Of a stretch of DNA of 64,000 nucleotides, positions 39,851 through 51,020 are shown piece by piece. Source of the stretch: Catonia carolina. Lineage: Eukaryota; Arthropoda; Insecta; Hemiptera; Achilidae. The stretch's first letter is position 1. Every line of letters starts with the position of its first letter. The stretch is taken from assembly GCA_035578175.1 (NCBI GenBank), contig JAQMRL010000022.1, forward strand, positions 1,426,001-1,490,000. Reading direction: 5' to 3'. Under the pieces are notes generated by a model. The model was given only the letters and a program-made list of their open reading frames with translations, did no database searches and had not been told where the DNA came from. Made by a program: the position numbers and the translations under genes.

Positions 39851-40559
39851 CTACCTTTTCTTAACCCAAAGTAATCGCTAATTACCAAGAAAAAATTTTG
39901 ATGCGGCTTTAAAAAAACTAAGAAATTACTTGAAAAATTAAATTACATCTTAATTGGCTATTTTGTAAAACTGTTGGTAGAGGTTTCTAATATACTTATA
40001 TAAATATTGTGTAATTAATTCGAGATAATGTATGTCTAAAATCTATAATATTGTTTCACACATCAATTATCAATAAATTGTAATATTTTTCGAAAATGAA
40101 TGACTTATTATTTTTTAAAAATTTCAACAGTAATAAATTAAAAGAGTATTACTAAGCTTCATATTACCCAACTTCAGGTCTAGCTTTAAGTCAGTACGTC
40201 GTAGTTCTTATTTATGATTTTTCTAACAAAAAGTAAATTTGGTTTTCCTTACTAAGTACACAATTCTGTCATACTTTAATACCTTAAAAGATTCATAGTA
40301 TCCATGTCAACTAAAAAAAACGCTTCTTTTCATTCAAAATTTTAAAAAAACACATAACTCTAGTGATGCGAACATTATCGCAACTAAAAGTTCAATTACT
40401 TAATTACAAAATACACAAAAGAATTAAAGAATTCTAAAAATAGGTTACGTATTTAGATATAGACGGTGTTTTCCGCAGGGTAACTTTCTCAAAAAAGTAA
40501 AAAAACTGAACATTAATTTATTAAAGACATAATTGTACTAATTCATTATTTTAGTAATA

Positions 40560-40970
40560 TCTAAATGTAGTTTAGATCATCAGCTGAAAGGCTGGTTTGA
40601 ACCTATAAAAGTTTTACTAAGTAAAACAAAGAGTGAGGTGTTACCTAGCCTTCCTCACTGAGTGTAGAAGTATGCTTTTCAACATGCCAGGCCTTTTGAA
40701 AAGCATCTACTTTCTACCCTCCAAATGACACCTGACTTCATTCACCCAGGGCCTGGCTGTGTAATGAAATTCATTACCCTCAGAGGAGATAACTCTAGTG
40801 TATTTAACACCTGTACCTCTTCTACCCTTAAATGTTTCAGTCATATAATTCACTGACCATGTGATAAGAAACAGAACAATTTTTTGTAGCCCTGGAACTA
40901 GCAGATCGAGTTTAAATAAAATTTAACACTCCACCTTCTTGTCATTGGCAAAAATAAAAATTAATAGATT
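40560..40970. repeat. Dispersed repeat homologous to satellite monomer 1370-1785
   Basis: Ordered blocks shared with the monomer: tgaacct, cctcact, catgccag, ccaaatgacacctg, aatgaaattcat, acctctt, cagtcatataatt, ccatgtgataa, ggaactagcaga and atttaacactcca. It also shares agaaacagaac and agcagatcgagt with the copy at 55196-55405, which the satellite lacks. So the two solo loci resemble each other more than either resembles the satellite in places. No coding potential or TIRs identified. Confidence 0.75.
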
Positions 40971-42340
40971 GTAGAGGTAAATTTAAAAAATAATATTTAA
41001 AAGAAACTGTTTCAACAATTAGGCTATTAAAATAAGAGAAACTACTTTAAAGGAAAATTAATTTAATACTGGTTTAATTTATCGTTAAGTAGAATAATTT
41101 AACATACCCAATTATTTTTGTCACATAGAACTTTCTTACAGAGATGAATTTTAAAATTTTTAAAAATATTCTATTAAATTCTTTTTGAGAGAGATGACAT
41201 GTTTTAGGGAAGATAGAGATTTAAAAGGCCTCTAGATTAAACTTTTTAAACATATTAGGGGAGTGGAGTCAATCCAATTATATAATAATTTTAATTAATA
41301 AAGAATAATTAGTGAAAGGAATGCTAAATTAAGATATTTTGGAAGGGCGCCATTGAATTTGATGAGGGAGGTGTTACATCCTTGTGTCGTACAGTTGAAT
41401 TTGTATTATCAGTGCGTAACCATGGTAACCGGTAGACACCAACTTGATGCTTCTAACTCGGATCTAACTTGGCGACAAACAATCTATTCTATACTATCCT
41501 ATTAAGGAAATTAGGTTAAACACACAGGTAATAAAACACGTCCCTTGGGTCATCCTTGTATGTTATGTAAGTGTGCACTAAGTACACGTCCCAAAACCCG
41601 TATAAACACAGTCAAGTGAAACTTTGTACATCTTTCATTTATCATCTTTAAATTATTTATTACGGAAAACTTGCCAAGTAATCCATTTAACAATTGTAAA
41701 ACTAAATCAAATATTATTTTAATTACTTAATTCTGTAATAGGATTTATATCAGAAAATATCTGATATAAAATTTTAACTTGTACCCTTATTCGTTTTTTC
41801 TATTTGAGAAAATAAGCTACTGTTAATTACTTTTTGGGATATGAGATTTTAACAGTCTGTAGTTCATGTCAAGATCAATAAATTATGTTTAAACTTTTAC
41901 CAAAGTTTAAAAACTAACAAAGCCTTTAACCATTATTATTCAGAAAACAATTCCACTAATTAATATTTCGTGATAATTTATCTGCTAATATAACATAAGT
42001 CCCAAAAACTGTAACACAAACACGTAAACAAATTTTGATCATTAATATTTTTTGTTTAACCAGTTTTATAACATTTTTCTGGAGTTATTTCTAAAATCAA
42101 GCACGTTTCCCCAAAACTAAGCATACTATTCTTTTAAAATATAAAAAGATGAATTGAATAAAAAAGGTTTCAATCTTTATTATATTGTTCCAATATCTAA
42201 AGGGAATATGGGTTCGAGAATGTTCGAGGAAGACCGAGAGATTAAAAATGTTAACGTAAATAACAAGAGTAATAAACAGAGTTTTCCAAGAAGTAGTTAA
42301 ATATTATGTGTTATTTAAATGGTCTTTTTTAGAAAAGGTA
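40971..42340. other. AT-rich intergenic DNA with a small hairpin
   Basis: No gene or domain recognised. A perfect 11-bp inverted repeat TTTATATCAGA (41744-41754) / its complement (41760-41770) has a 5-nt loop. A less AT-rich patch around 41340-41500 has no identifiable content. Confidence 0.5.
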
Positions 42341-42351
42341 GGCCTGGCTTT

Positions 42352-42570
42352 TGTTGTCACTCTGTATTGTGAGAGCAGGGTGGGTACCTATTTAGATAAT
42401 TGACCATTTTATAACATCTTCTATTCAATCATAGTTTGTTTACAGTTAAGATTTTCCAGAAGCCGTCAGAAAGATTTTGTATTTTATTATATCAAAAATC
42501 TTGTCTTTTCTCGAACTCTCTATTAGCCCACCTATAAAAGCGCCGGGTTCTTTATGGCCCAGAGTTAGTT
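42352..42570 (+). promoter_or_regulatory. Core-promoter-like sequence, possible LTR remnant
   Basis: TATAAAAG at 42533-42540 is followed by a GC-richer stretch and, about 30 bp downstream, an arthropod Inr-like agttagtt at 42563-42570. Upstream, a TGTTGTCAC start (42352) and a tgtgagagcaggg block resemble the U3 of a retrotransposon LTR. Downstream to about 42920 is AT-rich with several aataaa-like signals. I find no clear LTR end, primer-binding site or target duplication, so a solo LTR is only a suggestion. Confidence 0.35.
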
Positions 42571-43316
42571 TACATTTGTCTGTGATTGAATGAGCGTATT
42601 CGATAGTAAATACAGGTAGTCCAGTACGTTAGAATAGGTCAACGATACTGCGAATAACTGGCTATTGTTTAACTTTTACTTATTCTGTGTCATTTCTGTA
42701 AGTCCAAGTATTAAGTAAACAAGTTAAGTTATTTATTGTATTAGTTAATTATAGCCTAATTAGTTTGTTATTTATTAAGTAGTTGTATTAAATAGTAATT
42801 AGTGTAATTAGTTGTAATAAATACTTGTAATTTTTAAACTTTAGTGTGTTAATTTTTTAATTTACCCAGATCCTGAAACGAACCTTAGAGAAAAGTGTTG
42901 AAATATTGAAGCGTTCCTTATTTACTGCAACTGTATTCTCGGTATGCTTATAAAGTACATTGTTTGCAAAGATTTAGGTTACCCCGTTCTCGTGACCAAT
43001 AGCAGTTTCTTCTATATTAAACAATCGGTTCAATCTTATTTTCTAACTTATTATTTTATTTGTGTCTGTACAATGAATTACAATAACAAATGTGCTGAAG
43101 GTGACGATAATACAAATAATAACATGAGCGACATGAAGAAGAATACCACCCATTATTGATGGAGCTTCTTGGTTGTTTTTTACTTTCTCTTGCCTATATG
43201 AATATATAGGAAGGAAAGTATTTTTTTACATGTCGATTTTTCGAAATCGAGTTTTCACCGGATCTATACGTTTTCAGACCCCTGAACCCAAAAAAACATG
43301 TTTTTAGCGATTGGTC

Positions 43317-43352
43317 TCTGTGTGTGTGTGTGTGTGTGCGTGTGTGTGTGTG

Positions 43353-43398
<46 letters not shown>

Positions 43399-43406
43399 TG
43401 TGTGTG
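43317..43406. repeat. (GT)n microsatellite
   Basis: About 90 bp of near-pure GT repeat with four isolated substitutions (three gc, one tc). Open frames on both strands across this repeat (His-Thr on -, Cys-Val on +) are repeat translations, not genes. Confidence 0.97.
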
Positions 43407-43691
43407 AACAGAATATCTCAAGAACGGAACATCGTACAAACTTGAAACTTGAAACAAGTTACATACCACTACCGGACCCGACACGAACATTTTCATCAAA
43501 ATCGGTCAACCGGAAGTAGTAGTTTATTCGTATAATTTTTCACTTTTTTGCGATTTTCTCAAAAACTGGTCCTACGATTTTTTTAAAAATCGCCTCATTT
43601 ACTCAATTTTTTATTCTCTAAAAGATAGGGTAGGCGACATGTTTGCTGAAATTCTTGCTGAGGGTGTTTTTACGTAAAAAAGTGTTTTTTT

Positions 43692-44037
43692 AAGATTACG
43701 GCTTAAATATTAATTTTAGAGCAAAAGTGTATATAATAAAAGTTGTAGAGAATTTAAAAACCTACAACTTTTATTTCAAGCATTTTTTGTATAACGCTTA
43801 GCTAAGCGGTAATTAGCGATTTTCTGTTTTTTCTCACGAAAACGTGTGAAAAATCGATTTCTTAAAGATTTCGGCCTTAGTATGCACTTTACGACAAAAA
43901 GGTATATAATAAAATTTATAGAAAATTAAGAGATCTACAACTTTTATTTAGAAAATGTTTCTCTACAGAGCCTAGTTTAGCGTGAAAGTGTGATTTTCCG
44001 TTTTTTTAAAGCCAAATTGAGTTCGATTTTCATTTTG
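43692..44037. repeat. Internal tandem duplication, period about 173 bp
   Basis: Two diverged copies begin with aagattacggctta (43692) and aagatttcggcctta (43865). Each continues with gtatataataaaa, then a ctacaacttttattt block and a gcgattttc / gtgattttcc block. It lies inside the TIR-bounded element. Confidence 0.7.
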
Positions 44038-44488
44038 CGTCATTCACTCATGATTAAAATAAGGTTATGTTTTTGAGGTTAGTTTTTGTTTATTTCTAAT
44101 ATTTTATTAATAATGTTAGGTTTATTATTAATTATTTGCATTGGCAAGAGAAAGTTGTGTGAGTGTTTCACACCAGATTTTTACTAATAGAATTCTGAAA
44201 CAGTATATATATTAGTTGTAGTACAGTCATCTGAATTGTTTTTGGGCTCAATCTAAGATACAATTTTAATAACATATTGACAAAATTCATTAAATATTTG
44301 GTGAGTCTTAACATCTTATTTGTTAGGTACTTATAAGAAGAACGATTAAATTTTTTCTATTAAGACATCCACCTAAAAATTCGTTGATTAATTTTGGAGA
44401 AAAACACCCTTTAGTTCGTTACATAATAATTATTATTCACGGTTTAACAGAGGTTTCATGTTTTTCTTCTGTTTCTCTTGACCGTCTG

Positions 44489-44800
44489 TCATTCCTCCAA
44501 AATCCTCTTCATGTGTTCACTGACCATCCTCATTCGTTCTTCTGTCCATTTACTTTCTCTCTTGTTTACGATATCTGGGGATAAATTTTTTTTGAATGCT
44601 ATCTCAATTTTTCCCGATTGCCTAAGTCGATTTCTATTATTTTTAGTGTTGTCGATTTCTTTTTCTGTTTTAATAAATATTCATTTTGGTTTATTTTTGA
44701 TAGTGTTTTTGAGGTCGAAACTTTTATTGTGATTTTGTTCTTGTCCATTCTGTACAGGTTTACTAAATATAAATTAAAACTGTTTTTTTGTTTTACAGTT
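44489..44800 (-). pseudogene. Non-LTR retrotransposon, C-terminal remnant
   Basis: Reading the minus strand, an open stretch contains NLYRMDKNKITIK, and further on in another frame ESKWTEERMRMVSEHMKRI before a stop at 44489. The order LYRMD..., then KWTEER...SE.MKR, matches the C-terminal tail that follows the reverse transcriptase of a common insect LINE group (recognised pattern). At least one frame change separates the two parts. The same RMDN motif is found on + at 58475-58790, so both may belong to one family. Confidence 0.6.
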
Positions 44801-45095
44801 GACTGTTTCACATTAACGCTAATGCGGACGATGAAGGGCGGTAGATGAAAATGATTGATGAAAAATTGCCAGACTGATCGGAAATTTAACCCGAAACTTC
44901 TGCGTAACTATTATACCATGAAATCTGTAATACAAAGTAATTTTCACAACGTGTTTTTATTCAAGTAATGTTTCAGCAAATGTTACATCACCAAAATTTG
45001 CCATAATGTTAACTGTAAGATGTACTGGATTAAAATTGTAGTGATCGCTATAACTTACACGAAAAAATCTTTCCGACTTTAACAGTGGATACAAT

Positions 45096-45458
45096 GAATC
45101 TCAACTCTCCATTGAAAATAAAGTACTCGTATACAAAATAATACTAAAACCAGTTTGGACTTATGGGTTAGAACTATGGGATACAGCTAGTTCATCAAAT
45201 ATAGAAATACTGCAGCGCTTCCAATCGAAATACCTGAGACTAATTACTGCAGCCCCATGGTACGTAACCAATGAAATACTACACAATGACCTAAACCGGC
45301 CCTTCATAAAAAAATAAATTAAACAACATAACGATAAACATTTACAGAAACTAGAAGACCATCAGAATCTATTAGCGATTAACCTCCTCGACAAAAGCGA
45401 AGATTCTCACAAACTGAAACGTTTTAAACCATTAGACTTACCTCTACGATTTTTTTAA
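45096..45458 (+). pseudogene. Jockey-like non-LTR reverse transcriptase, C-terminal remnant
   Basis: The frame reads SIENKVLVYKIILKPVWTYG, then LELWDTASSSNIEILQRFQS and APWYVTNEILHNDL. After an in-frame TAA at 45315 it continues KQHNDKHLQKLEDH and LKRFKPLDLPLRF, ending at 45458. The 'LKPVWTYG.ELW..AS.SNI..LQRFQSK.LR' block followed by 'APWYV.N' is the conserved end of Jockey-clade RTs. Only this tail remains; catalytic RT motifs and endonuclease are absent. Downstream to about 45720 may be the element's 3' UTR. A single nonsense codon suggests moderate age. Confidence 0.85.
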
Positions 45459-45719
45459 TCATTTAAACCTTTTTTCACTTCAACTACTAACCGTCTACTT
45501 ACCTTAACTTCTAACCTAGTTGATTAATTTCAACTACTAGTCATCGTCATCTCATAATAGGCGCCGTTATCATCTCTACCATCGTCATCATCTCCAGCTT
45601 CACCAGCTTTGTGTTTCGGGGTGTTGATTCACAGTTCATCAACTTTAGATTTTGTACATATATATTTTTTTCACATTAAGTCTTGTTGAATCACACTAAT
45701 GAGTGTGGCTTTTATTTCA

Positions 45720-46430
45720 ATTATAAGGACATTACTCAGATTTTCTCGTCTTTGCTTAAAGTTTTTGTTTTTATAAACTGATTGTAAAAGAAATACGCTG
45801 TTACAAAAAAAAGAGTGAATACGATAAAAATATATAATTATTTATTATTGAATAATATATATTAAATTAAATCCGTTATATATGATTAATTGCATTAATA
45901 TTTTGATTTTATTAACATCGATGTTCAATTAAATGTGTAGTACTATTTATAAATGCGCACTTTACAAAAACAAAGGATTATTTAATGCAAATTAAACAGT
46001 TCAATGTTTTGTTAATATATTCTGTAAATGTAAATATTTGGTTCAATTGTAACATACCAACCACAAAGTAAATAAATAATAGGTCTAAACTTATTAAAAC
46101 CCACCACAAATGTTCTTTTAATATGAGAAATGTTTATTTCCAAATATATCGGTTTAGATAATGTCGAGTAAGTATTTTGAACCTGATGTTTTGCAATTTT
46201 AGCACTATTGGGTTTTTAACTTTTATATCCTACACAACATATTTTAATGTATTTATAGTCGTTAACCATTTTGTAATCATTGAATGCGAAATTTCTGTAA
46301 AATAAACAAATAGGAAAAATAATTTATTGATTTTTACGTAATGAATAGAAAACCAACCATTGTATGATTATCCAGTAATTCAAAAATAAATCCTTATAAT
46401 GCATCCTGCATCAATTTTTCATTTACTCTG
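45720..46430. other. AT-rich DNA, nothing recognised
   Basis: No ORF, domain or repeat relative seen. At 46436-46447 a perfect 12-bp palindrome GGTGGATCCACC follows gatgat and precedes cgaaacacgtg, an arrangement that resembles 3' ends of some retroelements, but nothing else supports that. Confidence 0.45.
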
Positions 46431-46957
46431 ATGATGGTGGATCCACCGAAACACGTGTAAATAGGAATAAAATAAAGGTGACGCAGTTTAAAAAGAAGGT
46501 TAGTGAAATTATTATATTAATTCATTATATGAAATAGAAATATCCAGTAATTGTTTTACACAAATAAACCACTTGTACATAGCAGAACACACGTTGTTAT
46601 TGCCATTCTTCTGCTAGAATTCATAAAAACCATTCATTTACTCGAAAATTTTGTCAAAAGTATTAAAAGTACTTCACTCAATATTCCGCTCCTTTAGAAG
46701 CACCAAAAATCCAAATGATTTTTTTGTATTTTTGATAACAGACTACGTAATATCAAATTTAAAAATATGTACTAGTTTGAAAGCGAAAAATAAAATGTTA
46801 TAACAGGTAGGCCTATGTATGACAGGTTAATGAATACAAATTTATTCGTAGACCTATGAGAAATATGGTTTGAAATAAGCAGACCGATTTACATACATTA
46901 AAAAAATAACTCTTTTCTATAAACATCTGGAAATAGTAAAATATCAAAAAATTACTG

Positions 46958-47460
46958 AGGTCAGAAAATTCAGTTACTTAGACTGCCAAATTGGTTTGGA
47001 CAGAGCTTGATGTAGAAAAATATTTATCGTTTTCAGAAAATATGCAAAACGATTACAAAGTTCAATAGCAAAGAGGGCTCACAAAAATTCATATCGATGA
47101 GATTTAATAACGTAATAGCAGCTCCGAATCTTTTGTATGGAAACGATACATGGGCTTTTACAGGGAGAACGAAAAATAAATTGGAAGCTGCGGAGATTCG
47201 TTTTTTACGAAGAGTCCAGAATTGTACAAGGTAGAACAGAATTTGAATATCCGCTGTAAGGAAAGAGCTATAGAAAAGTGTCAATGAGAGAATCAGTTGT
47301 CACATTAAATGAGTGGGACATCTTCGAAGAATGAAGGGAAATAGAATTTCAGAACAGTTCAAGGGTTACAGGCCTTAGGGAAGAAAAAGATTGGGAATAC
47401 ATTTACAACGCTGCGCTGGGAATAATGTATTGTAATTACATCTTTCTAGAGAAAATAAAA
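46958..47460 (+). pseudogene. Non-LTR reverse transcriptase, C-terminal remnant with GAA-rich tail
   Basis: Translations in two + frames give VRKFSYLDCQIGLD, then FRKYAKRLQSSIAKR, then after a frame change RFNNVIAAPNLLYGNDTW, KLEAAEIRFLRRVQ, VGHLRRMKGN and YRP*GRKRLG. This order (FSYLG..I, RFY.V.APTLLYGSETW, L.AAEMRFLR, GH..RM, RP.GRR..GRP) is the well-known tail of insect LINEs annotated as endonuclease-reverse transcriptase. Several stops and a frame break show it is dead. A purine-rich stretch follows at 47467-47515. Confidence 0.8.
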
Positions 47461-47466
47461 ACATTT

Positions 47467-47515
47467 TAATGCTGAAGAATAAGAGGAAGAAAAAAGAAGA
47501 AAAGGAAGACGGAAA
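47467..47515 (+). repeat. Purine-rich LINE tail
   Basis: About 49 bp with almost only A and G (gaagaataagaggaagaaaa type), directly behind the LINE remnant. The LINE remnant at 53790 is followed by the same kind of GAA-based tail. Confidence 0.6.
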
Positions 47516-49859
47516 ATATGACGTTCACTGCTACAGTCTACCGAAGGTTTTATTTGGTTAGGGTCTCTGGAAAACATTCACATCTTATAAAAACGAAGAA
47601 AAAATTAGTGTAGTTGAAAGGATTAATAAAATTAACTACTAAATTCTGATGGGTATAAATGTACAAAAATTCAATCACATAAATGTTTATTTGAGACAGT
47701 TACGGAAATATTCTTGATTTGGAATCAATTCATTAAAATTTTTAATTGTTAGGCTATTACTTTAACGGGTAAGTAGTCGTGGCTATAAAGTTATTTAAAA
47801 ACTGAAATTAAAAAATAATTCGCAACTAAAGTTTTGTTGTTAATGTGGACTTATAATTAAATTATACTCGTAAGTACATAATAAGGGTTGCAAATTGGCA
47901 TCTGTTTTACATAATTTATACCAGACAAAATCATAATGTGAATGAGAATGGAAGAAGTTTGACGTCTTAGTTATCAAGGAAGATTGGTGTGAGCAAAATT
48001 GTATATTTTCGCTTTTGCTCATGTGGTTGTTTAGGATAATATTCAATATTAGTTGCAGAATGTGACAGGTTCAAATAACTTGGATTTATTTGTAGACAAA
48101 AGTAAGCCAATGGATTTCCTTGGTAATTATTCTCAATGTTGTAAGTTAATATACTGAATGTTTCAGGTATTAAATAGGTTAAAGAATTCAATTTCCTTGG
48201 AAGTTTGATATAGTATACTGGTGAAGTGTACTATAGTCTTTATAGCAGCAAAACATGAGTTTTAACATCCAAAGACATCAGCTGAGTGCAAGTAGCAGAG
48301 ATGCACTTTTAACATAGAACCTCCAGTATTTCAAAAAGAGACAATCTAAAATATTTATATGAGAAAATGAGAAACAGACTTGGTGTGTCTATACGCAAGG
48401 ATAATTATCCATTGTCAGAATTGGTTTTACTGTGTGTGTGTAATCGGAGAAACCATCGACATTCCTGTTGGTGCTTGAGAGGTTGGACGACCACAAAAGA
48501 GGTTAGGCTAACATATGAGAAGTTGCAACAGGCCTATAAGCCTAACTCTAGAAGAATTGGTAGAGGTAAGTACGAATATAATAAGTTCGTTTTTTAATAA
48601 TTATTAAATTATTTTATAATAAAACGTTTTCAAAGATTTATAAATAAATTTCATAAGTTTTGGCTTAGTAAAACGAATCGTAGAAAAGTTTATACAATCT
48701 GGTTAAGCGTTGACAGAATTTCTCACTTAGTAATCAAACAGCACTGATATTTTATTAAAATTCCATGGTAAATATAATGAAACTGCAACAACGATTTGAA
48801 ATGCCTGTCATCAACTGTAAGAACTCAGGCGCTTTAGCAAAAGTAAATCACTGTCAAAACTTTATTACATGTTTTTACATAAAAAGGCAGTTTCCGTGTT
48901 GTTATGAATGCTCGTAGTATAAATAATACACTTCCTACAGAGTATACTTTAATTTTAACTTATTGGTTAAAAAGAGAAATTTTGATGATCATTAACGAAG
49001 GGGTACTTTTCTTTTTTACGGTTGTTCTACTAAATACTTTCAAACATTAGATGGACTAGGCATGAGATTTTTTATTGTATTTTTTAATTTAATTATATTT
49101 TCTATTAAAATTTGTAACTTTAACAACTAAAATATCAGAGGAATCTATTTTATAAATGTGGGCAATTGTAAATAATTTATATCGACAGTAATTAAATTTC
49201 ATGTTGGTTTTCTAATTAATCTGATTTTTTTTTTGATAAAGCATTTTGAACTTAAAAATTAAAATAATTTGACTTCTTTGTTTTTTAAAGTACATCGAAT
49301 CCGTATCTTACACCTCGTTAACATAAGTTAAGTAATATTAAATTTTACAGTTAACATTAATATCTTAAATTTTTACAGTTGTTGGTTCCTTTTAAACAAG
49401 CTAAGTTTTCTGGCATAGGTTTCATAGGATCTTAGAAAAATATTTTTTTTTTATATGAAGGTTCGAAGATACTAAAATTTTGCCTGAAGTATTTTATAAA
49501 ACCATTTATTATAAAGTTTTCATCACAGTAGGAACTAAGCATGTGTGGGCATACGAGTTGAGTATTGTGTAAAAATTCCAGCAAAAATTTAAACCTGCAG
49601 CTTTTGAGAAAATATTTCATTGGTGGTTGGTTTCCCCGTTCCTGCTCATGGTCTTCATTTTTTAGATTACACTTTTCTATATGCCATCTATGTGCTTTTC
49701 ATTACAGCTTGCTCATTTCCAATTTCTCTGAGCCATATTTGTATATTGCCATGTATCTTGGTAATATAAAAATTATTATTACTGTTTTTTATACATTTGT
49801 TAGATTTTCGATTTTACAATGTTGCCTCTTTCATTGATTTTTTTTAAATTTGCTAATAT
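47516..49859. other. AT-rich DNA without recognised genes
   Basis: Only short open frames. One of 76 codons (48367-48597, +) contains a good donor-like AG|GTAAGT at 48564-48571 and is less AT-biased than its surroundings, but no matching acceptor, homology or codon signature supports an exon. The 5' end of the minus-strand LINE remnant may decay into 49690-49860. Confidence 0.4.
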
Positions 49860-50430
49860 TCACCTGAGTACACCAACATTTGCGTACCGTAAGTCAGTAC
49901 TGGGAGCGCGCATGAATCAAAATTCATTCGTATACGTTCGTCTTTAATATTGTGGGATGTTTTTGTTCTTCAGAATACCATTAAATCTTCCAACTGCTGC
50001 CAAACTCAATCGTCTTTTACCGGCTTGCGCCGTCAACTAATTTTATTGGGTCTGATTAGTTGTTCTACATTATGTTTTCATGTACCTATTCTAAGTTTCG
50101 GTTTCTACTATTATTTTTTCATATTTTCTTTACTTTATTCACTTTACTTTATTTCTTTACTTTATTTGTTTCTCATTACTTTTGTTTTTTCTTAAATTTA
50201 TTTTTAGGCCTACTTCATTCAAAGTTTGTATAATTGCTCTGAGTCTGAAATATTATCTGATAATGTGTCCATATTATCTACATGTCTCAATTGGTTTAGT
50301 TGATAACTGTTTATAATATTCCCATGTGATACCAATTAGGTTTCAAATAGTTCTTGGAGAGCGCTTGTAAACAATATGGGAGATAAGGTGTTCCTTGTCG
50401 GACTCCTTCGTTTACCATAACCCATAGCAG
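49860..50430 (-). pseudogene. Non-LTR reverse transcriptase remnant (RT core and C-terminus)
   Basis: On the minus strand, from high to low coordinates: VNEGVRQGTPYLPYCLQALS (RT motif GVRQGD.LSP.LF), LNQLRHVDNMDTLSDNI (position of the catalytic Y/F-A-D-D box, here HVDN), an NEVGLKINLRKNK-like stretch with frame breaks, then RRLSLAAVGRFNGILKNKNI (pattern 'RI.L.W.AFGRL..ILKNK.IP') and ALPVLTYGTQM (pattern LPVLTYG.ETW). The order is that of an RT palm-thumb region and connection. The ADD catalytic aspartates are altered, and stops and frameshifts are present. An AT-rich TTTACTTTATT-type repeat interrupts it at 50135-50190. Confidence 0.75.
50135..50190. repeat. Degenerate TTTACTTTATT-type simple repeat
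   Basis: Five or so irregular repeats of ctttacttta / ctttattca spaced about 10-12 bp, inside the minus-strand LINE remnant. Confidence 0.6.
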
Positions 50431-50486
50431 TTGTTAATAATCAAAGCAGTTGATACAGCTGTAAAGATATTACTGAAAACTTCTTT

Positions 50487-50507
50487 CATGAGACGACTCG
50501 TCTCATG
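50487..50507. repeat. Short near-perfect palindrome
   Basis: CATGAGACGA and its exact reverse complement flank a single C. It lies immediately left of the 133-bp tandem repeat and could mark an element end. Confidence 0.7.
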
Positions 50508-50559
50508 GCTGGTGGTAATTTTTAAATTTTTTATCTTTGACTTATGACAAAAACTATTT

Positions 50560-51020
50560 GTATTCTATATCTGATCTTTAAAAGGAATCTAATGATTACA
50601 ATTTGTATTTCCAAATTCCGACTTTGATCTCTTGACCTCCGGTTTTAGACCACTTACGGTCAAAACCGGATCTTGAAACGTAATTATTTCTGTATCTGCT
50701 CTTTAAGAGGAAACGGATGACACTATTGTTGTTCGAAACTCCGACTTCAATTTCTTAACTTCCAGTTTTGGGCCACTTCCGGTCAAAACTGGAACTTTAA
50801 ACCCAAATTAGGCTTACTACCTTTTTGTGTACATTACGGATCCGAAAACTGTTTCAGTTTCTTGTAGTTTCTGACTTTAATTTTTTGATTTCCGGTTTGG
50901 GCCACTTTCAGTCAGAATCAGAACTTTAAACCCAATTCAAGCCAACTGACTTTATGTGTAGATTACGAATCCGACAATCGTTTGTTGCTATCTCTTGTAG
51001 TTTTTGACAACTGGTTGTGA
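50560..51020. repeat. Tandem repeat, about 3.3 diverged units of 125-137 bp
   Basis: Units begin near 50623, 50747 and 50875 with a ccgacttt/gacttcaa-type block. Each has a ttccggttt...ggccactt.cggtcaaaac core followed by gaactttaaaccca and, in the later two, gt.gattacg.atccga and tctcttgtagtt. Each core can fold because 'ccggtttt' faces 'aaaaccgg'. The copies are well diverged, so this is an old local expansion, perhaps inside a transposon. Not related to the 1863-bp satellite. Confidence 0.7.

Larger units (their letters stand above)
43182..44155. mobile_element. 974-bp non-coding element with 13-bp terminal inverted repeats
   Basis: ACTTTCTCTTGCC at 43182-43194 is matched exactly by its reverse complement at 44143-44155. 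The interior holds a (GT)n microsatellite (43317-43406), an aagaacggaac / catcaaaatcggtcaaccgg block typical of repetitive insect DNA, and a roughly 173-bp internal tandem duplication (43692 and 43865). No transposase is encoded. No target-site duplication could be recognised, so it is a MITE-like candidate rather than a proven one. Confidence 0.55.

Noticed and set aside
43194..43519. ORFs of 101 codons (-) and 73 codons (+) at the GT repeat
   Set aside because: Both are His-Thr or Cys-Val translations of the microsatellite.
48367..48597. Possible host exon with a good splice donor at 48564-48571
   Set aside because: No acceptor, homology or second exon could be recognised. A donor consensus alone occurs by chance at this scale.
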